Part shown: in pieces, positions 11,555 to 21,610 of the stretch
Numbering within the stretch: the stretch's first letter is position 1
Layout of the letters: each line of letters starts with the position of its first letter
Assembly: GCF_900747795.2 (NCBI RefSeq)
Contig: NC_041407.2
Coordinates: 26,336,879 to 26,400,878, forward strand
Origin: Erpetoichthys calabaricus
Taxonomy: Eukaryota > Chordata > Cladistia > Polypteriformes > Polypteridae
Length of the DNA stretch: 64,000 bases
Reading direction: 5' to 3'
The notes under the pieces: model-generated
Seen by the model: only the letters and a program-made list of their open reading frames with translations
What the model was told of the DNA's origin: nothing
The model's database searches: none
Program-made: the position numbers and the translations under genes

Positions 11555-11730
11555 TGTTATGTTCTGTACTTTTGCCACTAGGTGGAGATAGTGAAGAGGG
11601 ATAGAAAAGAGTGTTAAGGAATCGAGAAAATTCGGAGGTCGATTGTTTTTTGTTGTTGCTTCCAGTTGTTGGATTAAAAACTTTAACTGTTGGCACTGAG
11701 TCTCTTCATTTATCCTCTGACAACTTAACA
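11555..11730 (+). repeat. 3' LTR of gypsy element
   Basis: The matching 176-bp LTR, preceded by the polypurine tract AAAGGGGGAATA and followed by the target duplication GAGAC. Confidence 0.9.
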
Positions 11731-11735
11731 GAGAC

Positions 11736-12284
11736 TAGTCAGGATAAAGGGAAAGATGACTGCAGCAATGTACAGAGACATCCATCCATCCATCCATTTT
11801 CCAACCCGCTGAATCCGAACACAGGGTCACGGGGGTCTGCTGGAGCCAATCCCAGCCAACACAGGGCACAAGGCAGGAAACAATCCTGGGCAGGGTGCCA
11901 ACCCACCGCAGGTACAGAGACATCCTGAATGAAAACCTGCTCCAGAGTGCTCTTGACCTCAGACTGGGGCGACGGTTCATCTTTCAGCAGGACAACGACC
12001 CTAAGCACACAGTCAAGATATCAATGGAGTGGCTTCAGGACAACTCTGTGAATGTCCTTGAGTGGCCCAGCCAGAGCTCAGACTTGAATCCGATTGAACA
12101 TCTCTGGAGAGATCTTAAAATGGCTGTGCACCGACGCTTCCCATCCAACCTGATGGAGCTTGAGAGGTGCTGCAAAGAGAAATGGACGAAACTGGCCAAT
12201 GATAGGTGTGCCAAGCTTGTGGCATCATATTCAAAAAGACTTGAGGCTGTAATTGCTGCCAAAGGTGCATCGACAAAGTATTGA
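11736..12284 (+). pseudogene. Tc1 transposase, C-terminal part
   Basis: After the gypsy insertion the transposase resumes with a short stretch, is cut again by a SINE (11784-11911), and continues as [19 protein letters not shown]. The second catalytic aspartate lies in [10 protein letters not shown] and the final glutamate in SDLNPIEHLWRDLK, as expected for the DD34E triad of the Tc1 family. The protein ends VIAAKGASTKY with a stop at 12282-12284. Codons are well preserved, so both insertions are fairly recent relative to decay of the Tc1 copy. Confidence 0.85.
11784..11911 (-). mobile_element. tRNA-derived SINE, strongly 5'-truncated
   Basis: Only the tail half of the SINE is present, on the minus strand. 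Target duplication GTACAGAGACATCC lies at 11770-11783 and 11912-11925. It interrupts the C-terminal half of the Tc1 transposase. Confidence 0.9.
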
Positions 12285-12508
12285 GCAAGGCTGTGAATAC
12301 TTATGTACACGGGATTTCTCAGTTTTTTTTTATTATTATTTTTAATAAATTTGCATAAACCGCAAGTAAACTTTTTTCACGTTGTCATTATGGGGTGTTG
12401 TGTGTAGAATTCTGAGGAAAAAATGAATTGAATCCATTTTGGAATAAGGCTGTAACATAACAAAATGTGGAAAAAGTGATGCGCTGTGAATACTTTCCGG
12501 ATGCACTG

Positions 12509-12839
12509 TACGAATATTGCTGTTGGTATAAAGGGGCGCTCGTAGCGTTTCTTTATACTTTTGCTGATAATTCGTCAGCTGAAAGTCCTCAGTGTTAGTG
12601 TGTCAGACAGAGGATGTGCAGCACTGTTCATGGTGATACTATTATTATGTTGAAATTTCATACTGGAATTATTTTGTAATAATCCAGTCTGTGAAGAACA
12701 CTACGGCCAAGGATGGAGGTGTATGTGTGTGTTTGTATATTGACGGTTGGCAAATGGTGTAGTGGGGACTCTTAAAAATGTTCTTATTCGCAAAAGGGGG
12801 GCCTCACAGAAAAACTTTTGGAACCACTGATTGAATAAG
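12509..12839. other. no gene recognised
   Basis: Flank of the Tc1 element. No domain or repeat end was recognised. Confidence 0.4.
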
Positions 12840-13760
12840 ACATAGCCATTAATTGACTATAAATTTGGCATACGTCCCGTACATCGCTTTAAATTTCACT
12901 TTCGTTTCCTCCGTAGCAATCCAAGGGGACTCCTCCTTCTTGGAACACACGAGCCCCTTCTGTTTTTAAGCACGGCAACTCATACCATCCATGAGAAGAG
13001 CGTCGGGTAGCTGAGTCGAGAGGCACCGCGAGGACGGATCGTCACCGGAGATTTTCACAACGCGAGGTAAGGTCGTTGCGCGTTCCTCTTTCGGAGGGCT
13101 TACCAGCTGTATAGCAAATGAATTCGGAAAGCAGATATTTGAGCACACCTCAGCACCACACTAGTTTACGGAAGCGTATTAGGGCCACGGAGAAGAAAAA
13201 AAAAATACGGACACAGTGAAGAAAAAAGTGTATGTCGAGAATAAAGTCTACATTTCCACTGAACGTACACCTGGGGACCCCTTACTGCAAGGGAGCAGCA
13301 CTCCCGCCACACCACCGTGCATTGTTAATAACTGCTTTAAGGCATTGCATCATGAAAATGATATCAAGCATTTATCATAGCATTCTAAATGTTCAGGGAG
13401 CAGGAATATAATGGAATTAATGTATTCTGTGCGGCGATCGCTACCTGCGCCTCCTTAACAACTGGGTCGGGGAAAACTTAACACAAAGCATTTAATGTGC
13501 TACTTTAACTCATGACGGGGTTTGAGAAAATCAAGTAAATTAAAATACATATTTTAAGATGTTTGGTTTACGATGTTCTACTTTAATGACAAAGTACAAG
13601 AATAAAGTCAACATGTCGACTTTAATCTCGATATAAACGGCGAGAATAAAGTGGAAATGTCGACTTTATTCTCGACAAATACTTTTCTTTTTCTTCACTT
13701 TTGTGTCTTCTCCGTGTCCCTAATACGTTTCCGTGCTTCCGTACTACTTCGAATAGAAAA
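12840..13760 (+). repeat. dispersed AATAAAGTCGAC repeat, copy 1
   Basis: A long repeat also found at 20791-21610, in inverse orientation at 51395-52250, and in part at 15560-15790. Shared blocks are a TTCATGAAAA region, an AACAACTGGGTC block, a CATTTAA-TGCTACTTTA block, and a terminal cluster of GAATAAAGTCGACAT-like inverted motifs. It carries a short SINE-like CCACCGTGC segment near 13310. The boundaries are approximate. Confidence 0.5.
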
Positions 13761-14505
13761 GGTTAAGGTTTTTTTTTTGTTTTGTTTTTTTTTAACGGTG
13801 GCTGGAGTGCAAATTCTGCCAGCAACCCCCAAGTTTTCCTTGCAAGTTGCGGTTCCTGTTTGCACGGCTGGATGCAGGTTAACGTCATACTCAGGACGAG
13901 GTGTCACCCACTGCACGGTTGTACTCGGCTCCCAATCCGGGATCTTGACGTGTTTTTTTCGGGTTTTGGGGTAACGTGCTGTATCATCGCATTCTCCCAA
14001 CCTTCTCTTCCTCCATTTGAGCAAAATGGGAGAAAATGAGAGGAAAGTATTCTCGTGCCATTATAGCACGTAATACACTTTGGAATGATTTATTCAATTG
14101 GCTGCAGCCAAAAATTCCCTCTCTCTCTCATTTTACTAGACATGATGTGATCTTTGGGATTCTAATGGAGGATATGAAACTTCATTGTTTATTAAATGCC
14201 ATCCTCATTTTAGGGAAATTTTTTATTCACAAGTGTAAATATATACAAACTAAACCTTCAGTGATGTTTTTTTATTAAAGAATTCACATTGCACTGCAGA
14301 TAATTAAAATATATTAAAAACAAATCAGGGAAACAATTGCTAAATATTAATGATTTTAATTTATATGAAGAGACCCCATATACACTTTTATCTTCTATTT
14401 CGCTCGCTTCTTTCTCTTGTATTTCTTTCTTCTTGTGTGCTCTGTTTATATTACAAAATTGTTCAAACATGTAAATTACATTTTGCGGTATTGTTATATA
14501 TATTG
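13761..14505. other. no gene recognised
   Basis: Open frames on both strands around 13651-14039 lack any recognisable domain and overlap poly-T tracts. The remainder is AT-rich. Confidence 0.4.
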
Positions 14506-15485
14506 TGTAGCGTCCCAGCCAGGTTGAAGCCTTTTTTTTTTTTTTTTTTTGGAGTGACTGTTGAGTCCGCTTGAAGGAGGGCGGAGTACAGCGCGGAGGA
14601 TTGACAGCAGGGATATGATTGATGCAGCAAGAGGGGGCGGGACCCGGGAAGTGAGGAGGGTCGAGAGGTTAGTTGGAGAAGGTGCTGGAACGGTGATTCC
14701 CAACGTGGGGCGCACGCCCCACTGGGGAGCAATTTGATTTTTTAGGGGATCAATTCGAGAATTTAGGTACGTTAAACAATTTATAAAATGAAAAAACAGA
14801 ATTTCACTGTTAAAAATGGTGGAAAAAATAAACAAATAATTTTTATTTTTTACAGAGACATTTATATAAACATAGAAGGGATGGTGAAGAACGCATTAAT
14901 TTATGATTTTACAACCGGCTTGGGTTTTTCTACTTAGAAATCGTTTTTACCATTAAAGTAATATGAATTGTAACAATGATTATAAAAATTTGCAATATAA
15001 CAAAAATATAAAATGATCAAAATATTACAGAAAAAGGTGCCATTAAAGTTTTTATATTTATGAATATCACGTCTCTTATTATATGTTTTCAAAACTGTAT
15101 TTGCTGTATTTTCATATTACTTCATATTATTTTTTTTTTGTGATTTCTTTGTCAGTATCCTTTCCCTCTTTTGTTTCCATGTTCTTTGTTTAGACCAAAT
15201 TAATGACATTATGGGCTTCCTCCACGTGAGTATAGGAGTTCACTTTTTGAATAGGTAATAATAAGAATAAGGTATATATTACAGTGGGGAACATCATGAT
15301 TTTAGAGAGGCCTAGGTGGGGTATGGCCAAAAAAAGGTTGGAAACCGTTGTGCTAGAAGGTTGTGTGGTGGGGTTACGAAGTCTGCGTTCTTTTCTTTAT
15401 TATTCAAGTAAACTTTTGTGAGACTTTACTACGTGTGTCTGTTTTTTTGTACTTCTTTTTCGAATCTGACGCGGAGGGTGCTACA
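14506..15485 (+). repeat. possible solo LTR, interrupted by a hAT MITE
   Basis: It begins TGTAGCGTCCCAGCC and ends GGGTGCTACA, giving the TG...CA termini of an LTR. Without the inserted MITE it is about 310 bp. The flanks TATTG and ATATG are only partly alike, so the target duplication is not proven, and no internal retroelement sequence lies nearby. Confidence 0.45.
14690..15349 (+). mobile_element. hAT-type MITE
   Basis: The terminal inverted repeats are ACGGTGATTCCCAACGTGG on the left and, in inverse complement, AACGGTTTCCAACC on the right, resembling the CAGTGGTTCCCAAC ends of hAT elements. An 8-bp target duplication, GTGCTGGA (14682-14689) and GTGCTAGA (15350-15357), matches at seven positions. 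The 660-bp AT-rich interior has no open frame of note. Confidence 0.7.
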
Positions 15486-15559
15486 ATATGTTTTGTTCTG
15501 TTATAATTTTTATGTATACATAGTAGTTTTGCAATTCATGAGTAAACGAAAATGTTTAA

Positions 15560-15790
15560 CAAAGAAGAAAGCACGGAAGCTATTAGAGTCTTGGTGAAAA
15601 AAAATAGGGACACAGTGAAGAAAAATAAAGTTAATGTTGAGATTAAAGTCAAAATTTTTCTTGACATTTCCATGGATGGATGGATTGCTAGTTGGATGGA
15701 ATGAATAATTAAACATGTGCAATGCTGATTTTTCAAAGTTCCTTAAAAGTTTCGAACACTCAGTGTCCTAAGTTTATAGCTAGTTTTATT
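15560..15790 (-). repeat. dispersed AATAAAGTCGAC repeat, partial copy
   Basis: It shares the GGGACACAGTGAAGAAAAA, AAAGTTAATGTTGAGATTAAA and GCTGATTTTTCAAAG blocks with 51470-52100. It ends where the giant palindrome begins. Confidence 0.45.
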
Positions 15791-15849
15791 TTCATGAAGG
15801 CGTTTATTGTGTGGGGCCAAACAGGCCAAAAATCATATATTTTTGTACG

Positions 15850-16385
15850 AAAACTATTGGTTTACGCGTGAACATCATTGGTTTATGGATAATTACTATC
15901 GGTTTGCGTGCATACTTAATTGGTTTGCGTGCGTGCAATATTGGTTTCATTCATATGAACTATATTGGTTCGTGTCCGTATATTATTGGTTTGTGCGTGA
16001 ACTATATCCGTTTGTATATGCATAGCACTGGTTTTCATATGAACTATATTGATTCACGTGTGTATATCAGTGGTTCCAGTACGTTTGTTATTGGTTTGTG
16101 AGTGGACTGCATTGGTTTATGCTCGCATGTTATCGGTTTGCATATGAACTATATTGGTTTGCGTTCTGTGCCGGTCTAACGATGGATTTTTGTATACACT
16201 ATATTGGTGTCATGTGGGTAACATCGGTTTTGCGCTTGAACTCTATTGGTTGTATGTGTGTACCACGTCGGATTCTCGTACGAAACATACTGGTTATGCG
16301 TGCGCACCCTATCACAACTTTGTGTATGAACTATATCGGTTCTGCGTGCGAACTATATCGGTTGTTCACGTGATCTTCAGCGGAA
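15850..16385 (+). repeat. 21-bp tandem repeat array in left arm
   Basis: Roughly 24 degenerate units, consensus close to ATTGGTTTGCGTGTGAACTAT, with occasional 24-bp units. Because 21 is divisible by three, the array translates as a seven-residue repeat (for example ELYWFVR). I read this as a by-product and not as a gene. Confidence 0.85.
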
Positions 16386-16754
16386 ATGGACGGGGCAAGA
16401 AACAGGAACTCAGGGGCCGGTAGTGTCATGGAGCGTGTAGAAAAGCTGACCGGAGACGGATCTGGCTTTACTTTAAACAGCGCAGTATTTTTTTTCCGCA
16501 CAATAGGTTTGAGAAAGGACTTGGTGGTAATTATTACTATTTAATAGAATCTGCTATTGAGTGTGTAATGAACACAAAGCTGAAGTTAAGTACGTATTTG
16601 GTCGTCTTTTTATTCGCTTCCAGCTACATGCTCGCTTGCAACCCACAACTGTACTTTTCCACACAGCTTTTGCAAACTAGTTACTTATTCTAAAGGCAAA
16701 ATATTCTACATTTACGATTGACGCCTTTATCCAGTATAACATTTAATTACTACT

Positions 16755-16865
16755 GGTTACATTTCAGTGACATGCTCATTGTCACACAGTGTCACTATCA
16801 GGACTTGAACCGAGAAATGTAGGATTTAGAGGACAAAGCCCTAACCACAATGCCCCACTGCTTGC
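16755..16865 (-). repeat. second SINE-like tRNA-derived sequence, left arm
   Basis: On the minus strand a perfect B-box-like GGTTCAAGTCC follows a GGGGCATTGTGGTAAGGGC head, and then ACACTGTGTGACAATGAGCA. This resembles the head of a tRNA-derived SINE distinct from the common one. The mirrored copy is at 19435-19545. Confidence 0.45.
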
Positions 16866-17206
16866 ACATCTGCAACATGTATATTATTTGACATAATATA
16901 AATTTGTCCAGGACAGATTCCTTTGTTAAAGTTGAGTGTAACATTTTCAACCCGTTCAAGTCCTAAATCTGAGATATTTATTCTTTCAAATAATGTATCA
17001 GTTTGCAGATTAATGTACACACTGTATAATATTTTGCCATGCACTTAACATTGAAGAAGAAGCTGGTTTGTGAATAAGTAGCTGACTACAAGCATATGTG
17101 TAGCTAGGAGTGAATAAAAAGCCAGATGAATGCATACCTAACTTAAGTCCCGTGATCATTTCAGATGTTAAATGTTGATCTCCACCAAGCCCTTTCACAA
17201 ACATTA

Positions 17207-18790
17207 AGTGGCATACAAAAGATATTCAATCCCCTTGAAAGTCATAATTTTCTGCAAGACAAAAGATTTATACACATTTATTCATTCAGTATTTTTCTTA
17301 TGCTGTGACAAAACATTTCCAAAGACAAAATAAACCATTTTCTGTAGACATTTAACTGAAGAAGAAAAACTCCAAAGTTAATGTTTGCATAGGTATTTAA
17401 ACCTCTGTGCTTTGGAAGCTCCATCCTTACACCAATGACAAATTAAATACAAAGGTGACAGTCGTTTAACAGTCATAATTAAACATGATTAGGTGCTACT
17501 TGTGAGTCCTTTCTATCTCTCTGGATATAAACAGCCACCTTTGTAAGGGCCATAATCTTTGGTGGACAGTCACTGCAAAAATGAAAACAAAGGAGCATTC
17601 TGATGTGAGAAATAAAGTTATTGAAATGCACAAGACTGGGAATGGCTATAAAAATATCAAAAGAGTTTGAACGTCCCATTGCGCACTGTTGCATTCATCA
17701 CCAGAAAGTGGAAGGTTCATCAAAGTACACAGACTCTGACTAGAACAGGCTGTCCCTCAAAACTCAACATCAGAGTGAGACATCAACTGGTGGGAGAGGC
17801 GACTAGAAATCCAACTGTCACTCTCAGACGTCTGCAATGACCTTTAGCTGGAGTAAAGGTGCAGGGGTCCACAATTTCAAGAGTTCTCCATAAAACAGGC
17901 CTCTATGGGAGGGTAGCATGAAAGAAGCCATTCCTTAAGAAGGTCCACATAAAAGAACGTATGGTGTTTGCCACAAAGCATGAGAAAGACCCAGTTAAAA
18001 TGTGGGAGAAGGTTTTATATGAGACCAAAATAGAAGTTTTTGGTCAGACTTAAGAGGTATGTGAAGAGTAATGCTAACATTGCCCAGGCCTCAAGAAACA
18101 ACATTCCTACAGTGGAATATGGTGGTGGCAGTCTCATGCTATGGGGATGTTTTTCATGTGCTGGGACTGAGAATCTTGTCAGAGTTGAAGGGACAACGGA
18201 TGGACACAAATACTGCACAATTTTGCAAGGGAACGTGTTCCAGTCTGCTATGAAAGCTCGGGAGAAGATTCATCTTTCAACATGATAATGACCCTAAGCA
18301 TTAGGCCAATGTGACACTGGGATAGCTCAAAAACAGAAAGGTGAATGTTTTGGAGTGGCCAAGTCAAAGCCCTAAGCTTAACCCTGTTGAGAATCTGTGG
18401 CACCATTTGAAAACTGCTGTTCAAAGGTGCCATCTTACCAACATAGAGGGTCTCTAGAAATCCTGCCAAGAAGAAAGGGGCAGAATCACTCCTGAGCAAT
18501 GTGCAGAACTGGGGCCTACTTACAAAAGAACGAAGGCTGTTACGGCAGCAAAAGGGTTCTTGACAAAGTATGAATGTGTTTCGCTTGAATACTTAATGCA
18601 AACACCAACTTTGGAGTTTTTCTTCTTCAGTTAAATATCTACAGAAAATGGTTTATTTAGACTGGAAATGTATTGTTACAGCACAAGAGTTCACATTAAA
18701 AAGAATGAATGAATAAACGTGGAAAAATCTTTTGTCATACAGAAAATTAGGATGACTTTTAAAGTGATTGAATACTTTTGCATGTCACTG
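17207..18790 (+). mobile_element. Tc1/mariner element at palindrome centre
   Basis: Long inverted ends read AGTGGCATACAAAAG on the left and, in inverse complement, CAGTGACATGCAAAAG on the right. They continue through matching TTCAATC, AATTTTCTG and AAAAGATTTATACAC blocks. TA lies on both sides. A second pair of inverted blocks (AAATAAACCATTTTCTGTAG near 17327, and its partner near 18640) gives the double-repeat end structure common in fish Tc1 elements. The internal transposase is degraded. Confidence 0.85.
17570..18580 (+). pseudogene. Tc1 transposase, decayed
   Basis: Plus-strand frames give VRNKVIEMHKTGNGYKNIKR (helix-turn-helix region) and, after stops and frame changes, NNIPTVEYGGGSLMLWGCFS at about 18100-18160. 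A decayed DNDPK-like block near 18285 and a LNPVENLWHHLK-like block near 18380 follow. These are the standard Tc1 landmarks in order. The copy has several stops and cannot encode an active enzyme. Confidence 0.8.
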
Positions 18791-19434
18791 TATGTTTGTG
18801 AAAGGGCTTGGTGGTTATTATTTTTAACAGTATTTTCCCGTAATTCTGAAATATTCACGGGGCTGACGTTAGGTGCACATTCTGCTGGCTTTTTATTCAA
18901 TCCTAGCTACATCCAGTATATGCTTGCAGTCAGCTACTTATTCATACAGCTTTTGCACACCAGCTTCTTATTCTATTGTAACAGCATGGCAAAATATTGT
19001 ACAGCGTGTACATTAATCAGAATCATTACAAACTGATCAATTATTTGAAAAAATAAATATTACACATTTTGGTTCTGCACAAGTCAAGAATGTTAAACAC
19101 AACTTTAATTTAACAAAGGAATCTGTCTTGTCACAAAACTGTGAAAATTAAGGTGGCCCAACATGCTTTAACACTTTACAGTTCCCATTAAATATCACAG
19201 TAAATCCTATTTATCAGATTTTGGAGTGGAAATACGCAGGTACTCATACCGGGCAGGGCAAAACTCAGCTGCATCTTAAAAAACGCATATGCCTTGTCAC
19301 AAAACTGTGAAAGGTAAGGTGGCCCAATATGATGTAACTCACATATACTGGTCCTAAATATGGAACATTTAGCTTTTCAAAGAATGGACACGATCATATT
19401 ATGTCAAATAATATACACGTTGCAGATGTGCAAG

Positions 19435-19545
19435 CAGTGGGGCATTGTGGTAAGGGCTTTGTCCTCTAAACCCTACATTTCTCGGTTCAAGTCCTGATAG
19501 TGACACTGTGTGACCATGAGCATGTCACTTCACCTGTCTAGGCGG
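19435..19545 (+). repeat. second SINE-like tRNA-derived sequence, right arm
   Basis: The mirror of 16755-16865. It reads GGCATTGTGGTAAGGGC, then GGTTCAAGTCCTGATAGTGAC. Extra sequence follows here (AGGCGGCACGGTG near 19540) that the left arm lacks. Confidence 0.45.
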
Positions 19546-19967
19546 CACGGTGTGGGATCGCTGGGCATAAGAAATGTAACCAGTAGTAACTAAATGTTAT
19601 ACTGGATAAAGGCGTCAGTCGTAAATGTAAAATATTTTGCCTTTAGAATAAGTAACTAGTTTGCAAAAGCTGTGTGGAAAAGTACAGTTGTGGGTTGCAA
19701 GCGAGCATGTAGCTGGAAAGCGAATAAAAAGATGACCAAATACGTACTTAACTTCAGCTTTGTGTTCATTACACACTCAATAGCAGATTCTATTAAATAG
19801 TAATAATTACCACCAAGTCGTGTCTTAAACCTATTGTACGGAAAAAAATACTGTGCTGTTTAAAGTAAACCCAGATCCGTCTCCTGTCAGCTTCTCTACA
19901 CGCTCCATGACACTACCGGCCCCTGAGTTCCTGTTTCTTGCCCCGTCCATTTCCGCTGAAGATCACG

Positions 19968-20505
19968 TGAACAACCGATATAGTTCACTCGCAGAACCGA
20001 TATAGTTCATACACAAAGTTGCAATAGGGTGCGCACGCATAACCAGTATGTTTCGTACAAGAATCCGACATGGTACACACATACAACCAATAGAGTTCAA
20101 GCACAAAACCGATATGTTACCCACATGAAACCAGTATAAGACGTGCATGAAACCAATATAGTGCATACACAAATCCATCGTTAGATCGGCACAGAACGCA
20201 AACCAATATAGTTCATACGCAAACCGATAACATGCAAGCGTAAACCAATGCACTTCAATTACAAACCAATAACAAACGTACTGGAACCACTGATATACAC
20301 ACGCGAATCAATATAGTTCATATGCAAACCAGTGCTATGCATATACAAACGGATATAGTTCACTCACAATCCGATAATATACGGACCAATATAGTTCACA
20401 TGAATGAAACCAGTATTGTTCACACGCAAACTAATTAAGTATGCACGCAAACCGATAGAAATTATCCATAAACCAATAATGTTCACGCGTAAACCAATAG
20501 TTTTC
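19968..20505 (-). repeat. 21-bp tandem repeat array in right arm
   Basis: The inverse copy of the array at 15850-16385, with unit order largely preserved. One or two units differ between the arms, for instance near 20120-20150. It therefore predates the arm duplication. Confidence 0.85.
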
Positions 20506-20541
20506 GTGCAAAAATATATGATTTTTGGCTTGTTTGGCCCC

Positions 20542-20790
20542 TGCACGGGGCAGGAACAATCCCTGGACGGGGCGTGCCAGCTCATCGCAGGGTGAATACG
20601 AGCAAACACATACACTCGGGTCAGTTTAGCACCACCAAATCTCACATCCTGCACGTCTTTGGAAGGAAAATGAAGCATGCCGGGTAAGCGCCCCAGGAAA
20701 ACATACAAACTCCAGGCAGGATACACCCGAAACGTGACTCCCATACTGAGAGGCAGCAGCGCTACTTCTAAGCCACCGTGCCCCCATATG
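20542..20790 (-). mobile_element. diverged tRNA-derived SINE
   Basis: On the minus strand it reads GGGGCACGGTGGCTTAGAAG, then GCGCTGCTGCCTCTCAG, then a diverged TGCCTGGAGTTTGTATG and CCAAAGACGTGCAGG. It is an old relative of the common SINE. It lies between the palindrome arm and the dispersed repeat at 20791. Confidence 0.65.
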
Positions 20791-21610
20791 TTTAATCGAT
20801 GCTTTAATGCACATCATCATGAAAACGATCTAAAGTATTTATCTTAGTATTCTACATTTTCAAAGAGCTGTAATATCATGTGGTGGTGCAGTGGGTAGTG
20901 CTGCTGCCTCGCAGTTGGGAGACCTGGGTTCACTTCCCGGGTCCTCCCTGCGTGGAGTTTGCATGTTCTCCCCGTGTCTGCGTGGGTTTCCTCCGGGCGC
21001 TCCGGTTTCCTCCCACAGTCCAAAGACATGCAGGTTAGGTGGATTGGCGATTCTAAATTGGCCCTAGTGTGTGCTTGGTGTGTGGGTGTGTTTGTGTGTG
21101 TCCTGCGGTGGGTTGGCACCCTGCCCGGGATTGGTTCCTGCCTTGTGCCCTGTGTTGGCTGGGATTGGCTCCAGCAGACCCCCGTGACCCTGTGTTCGGA
21201 TTCAGCGGGTTGGATAATGGATGGATGGATGGATGGATGTAATATCATGAAGGTAATGCATTCTGTGGGGTGATCGCTGCCTGCGGCTCCTCTCAATCAG
21301 TTTAAGAAGCACATAGCGATAAACAACTGGGTCCAGAAACACTTAATACGAAACATTTAACGCGCTACTTTAGTTACGATGGGGTTGGAGAAACTCCGGT
21401 ACATTAAACATCGATTTTTAAGATGAAGTTTACGACGTTCTACTTTTAAGACAAAATAAACGACAGGATTGAAGTGGAAATGTTGAGAATAAAGTCGACA
21501 TTTTGACTTTGATCTTGACATAGACATTTTTCCTTTTTACTTTACGCTTTTTAGTAAACAGGAGGTTAGGCAGAAAACAGAAAAATAAATGAATTTGGAA
21601 AGTAATGAAA
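20791..21610 (+). repeat. dispersed AATAAAGTCGAC repeat, copy 2
   Basis: It matches copy 1 (12840-13760) in the order CATCATGAAAACGATC, GCATTCTGTGGGGTGATCGC, AACAACTGGGTCC, CGCGCTACTTTAG, then GAATAAAGTCGACATTTTG. A full-length SINE (20881-21237) has inserted in it with a clean target duplication. Confidence 0.55.
20881..21237 (+). mobile_element. tRNA-derived SINE, near full length
   Basis: The head TGGTGGTGCAGTGGGTAGTG (A-box region) is followed by GGGTTCACTTCCC (B-box region), the conserved CCAAAGACATGCAGG body, and a (TGGA)n tail. Target duplication TGTAATATCATG lies at 20869-20880 and 21238-21249. Confidence 0.92.

Larger units (their letters stand above)
6866..11730 (+). mobile_element. 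Ty3/gypsy LTR element (fossil)
   Basis: The element has two 176-bp LTRs (TGTTATG...TTAACA) and a perfect 5-bp target duplication GAGAC at 6861-6865 and 11731-11735 inside the Tc1 transposase. A purine tract precedes the 3' LTR. Recognisable parts in order are a gag-like region (about 7082-7600), two CCHC zinc knuckles (about 9655-9770), a retropepsin with DSGS (about 9915), and integrase zinc-binding and core regions (about 10510-11420). A reverse transcriptase was not recognised. The LTRs differ at only about three positions, so insertion was recent. It is broken in several places and carries an inserted DNA transposon (7639-9540). Confidence 0.85.
6308..12508 (+). mobile_element. Tc1/mariner element, interrupted
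   Basis: The right end is clear: CAGTGCATCCGGAAAG in inverse complement, closing at 12508 before TA. Transposase sequence begins near 6308 and resumes after the inserted Ty3/gypsy element and a SINE. Removing these insertions leaves an ordinary Tc1 body of roughly 1.2 kb from the first recognised codons to the right end. The left end is either at 2536 or lost. The interrupted transposase cannot be made as one protein from this locus. Confidence 0.8.
15813..17206 (+). repeat. left arm of giant palindrome
   Basis: From GGGGCCAAAC at 15813 inward, the sequence matches the inverse complement of 18791-20541 through the 21-bp repeat array, the CATGGAGCGTGTAG block, the AACTAGTTACTTATTCTAAA block and the terminal CTTTCACAAACAT. 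Local differences suggest about 5-10 percent divergence by eye. The arms differ in length because the right arm has extra sequence around 19090-19390. Confidence 0.85.
18791..20541 (-). repeat. right arm of giant palindrome
   Basis: The inverse partner of 15813-17206. It starts at TATGTTTGTGAAAGGG beside the Tc1 end and finishes at TTGGCCCC at 20541, next to a diverged SINE. No coding function is evident. The long open frames in it reflect the 21-bp unit, which is a multiple of three. Confidence 0.85.

Noticed and set aside
13651-14039. Overlapping frames on both strands as a small gene
   Set aside because: No conserved motif; the frames span poly-T and GC-rich low-complexity tracts.
15807-16423. 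Long open frames rich in W, F and Y within the palindrome arm
   Set aside because: They result from 21-bp tandem repeats that keep any frame open. There is no start context, domain or codon pattern, and the mirrored arm gives the same text on the other strand.
16755-16865. Functional tRNA gene
   Set aside because: The B box is good, but no acceptor stem or anticodon arm can be folded by eye, and the sequence repeats in both arms.
20844-21296. 150-residue frame inside a SINE
   Set aside because: It is the antisense reading of the common SINE and recurs at every copy (28517, 42929, 58979), so it is not a host gene.
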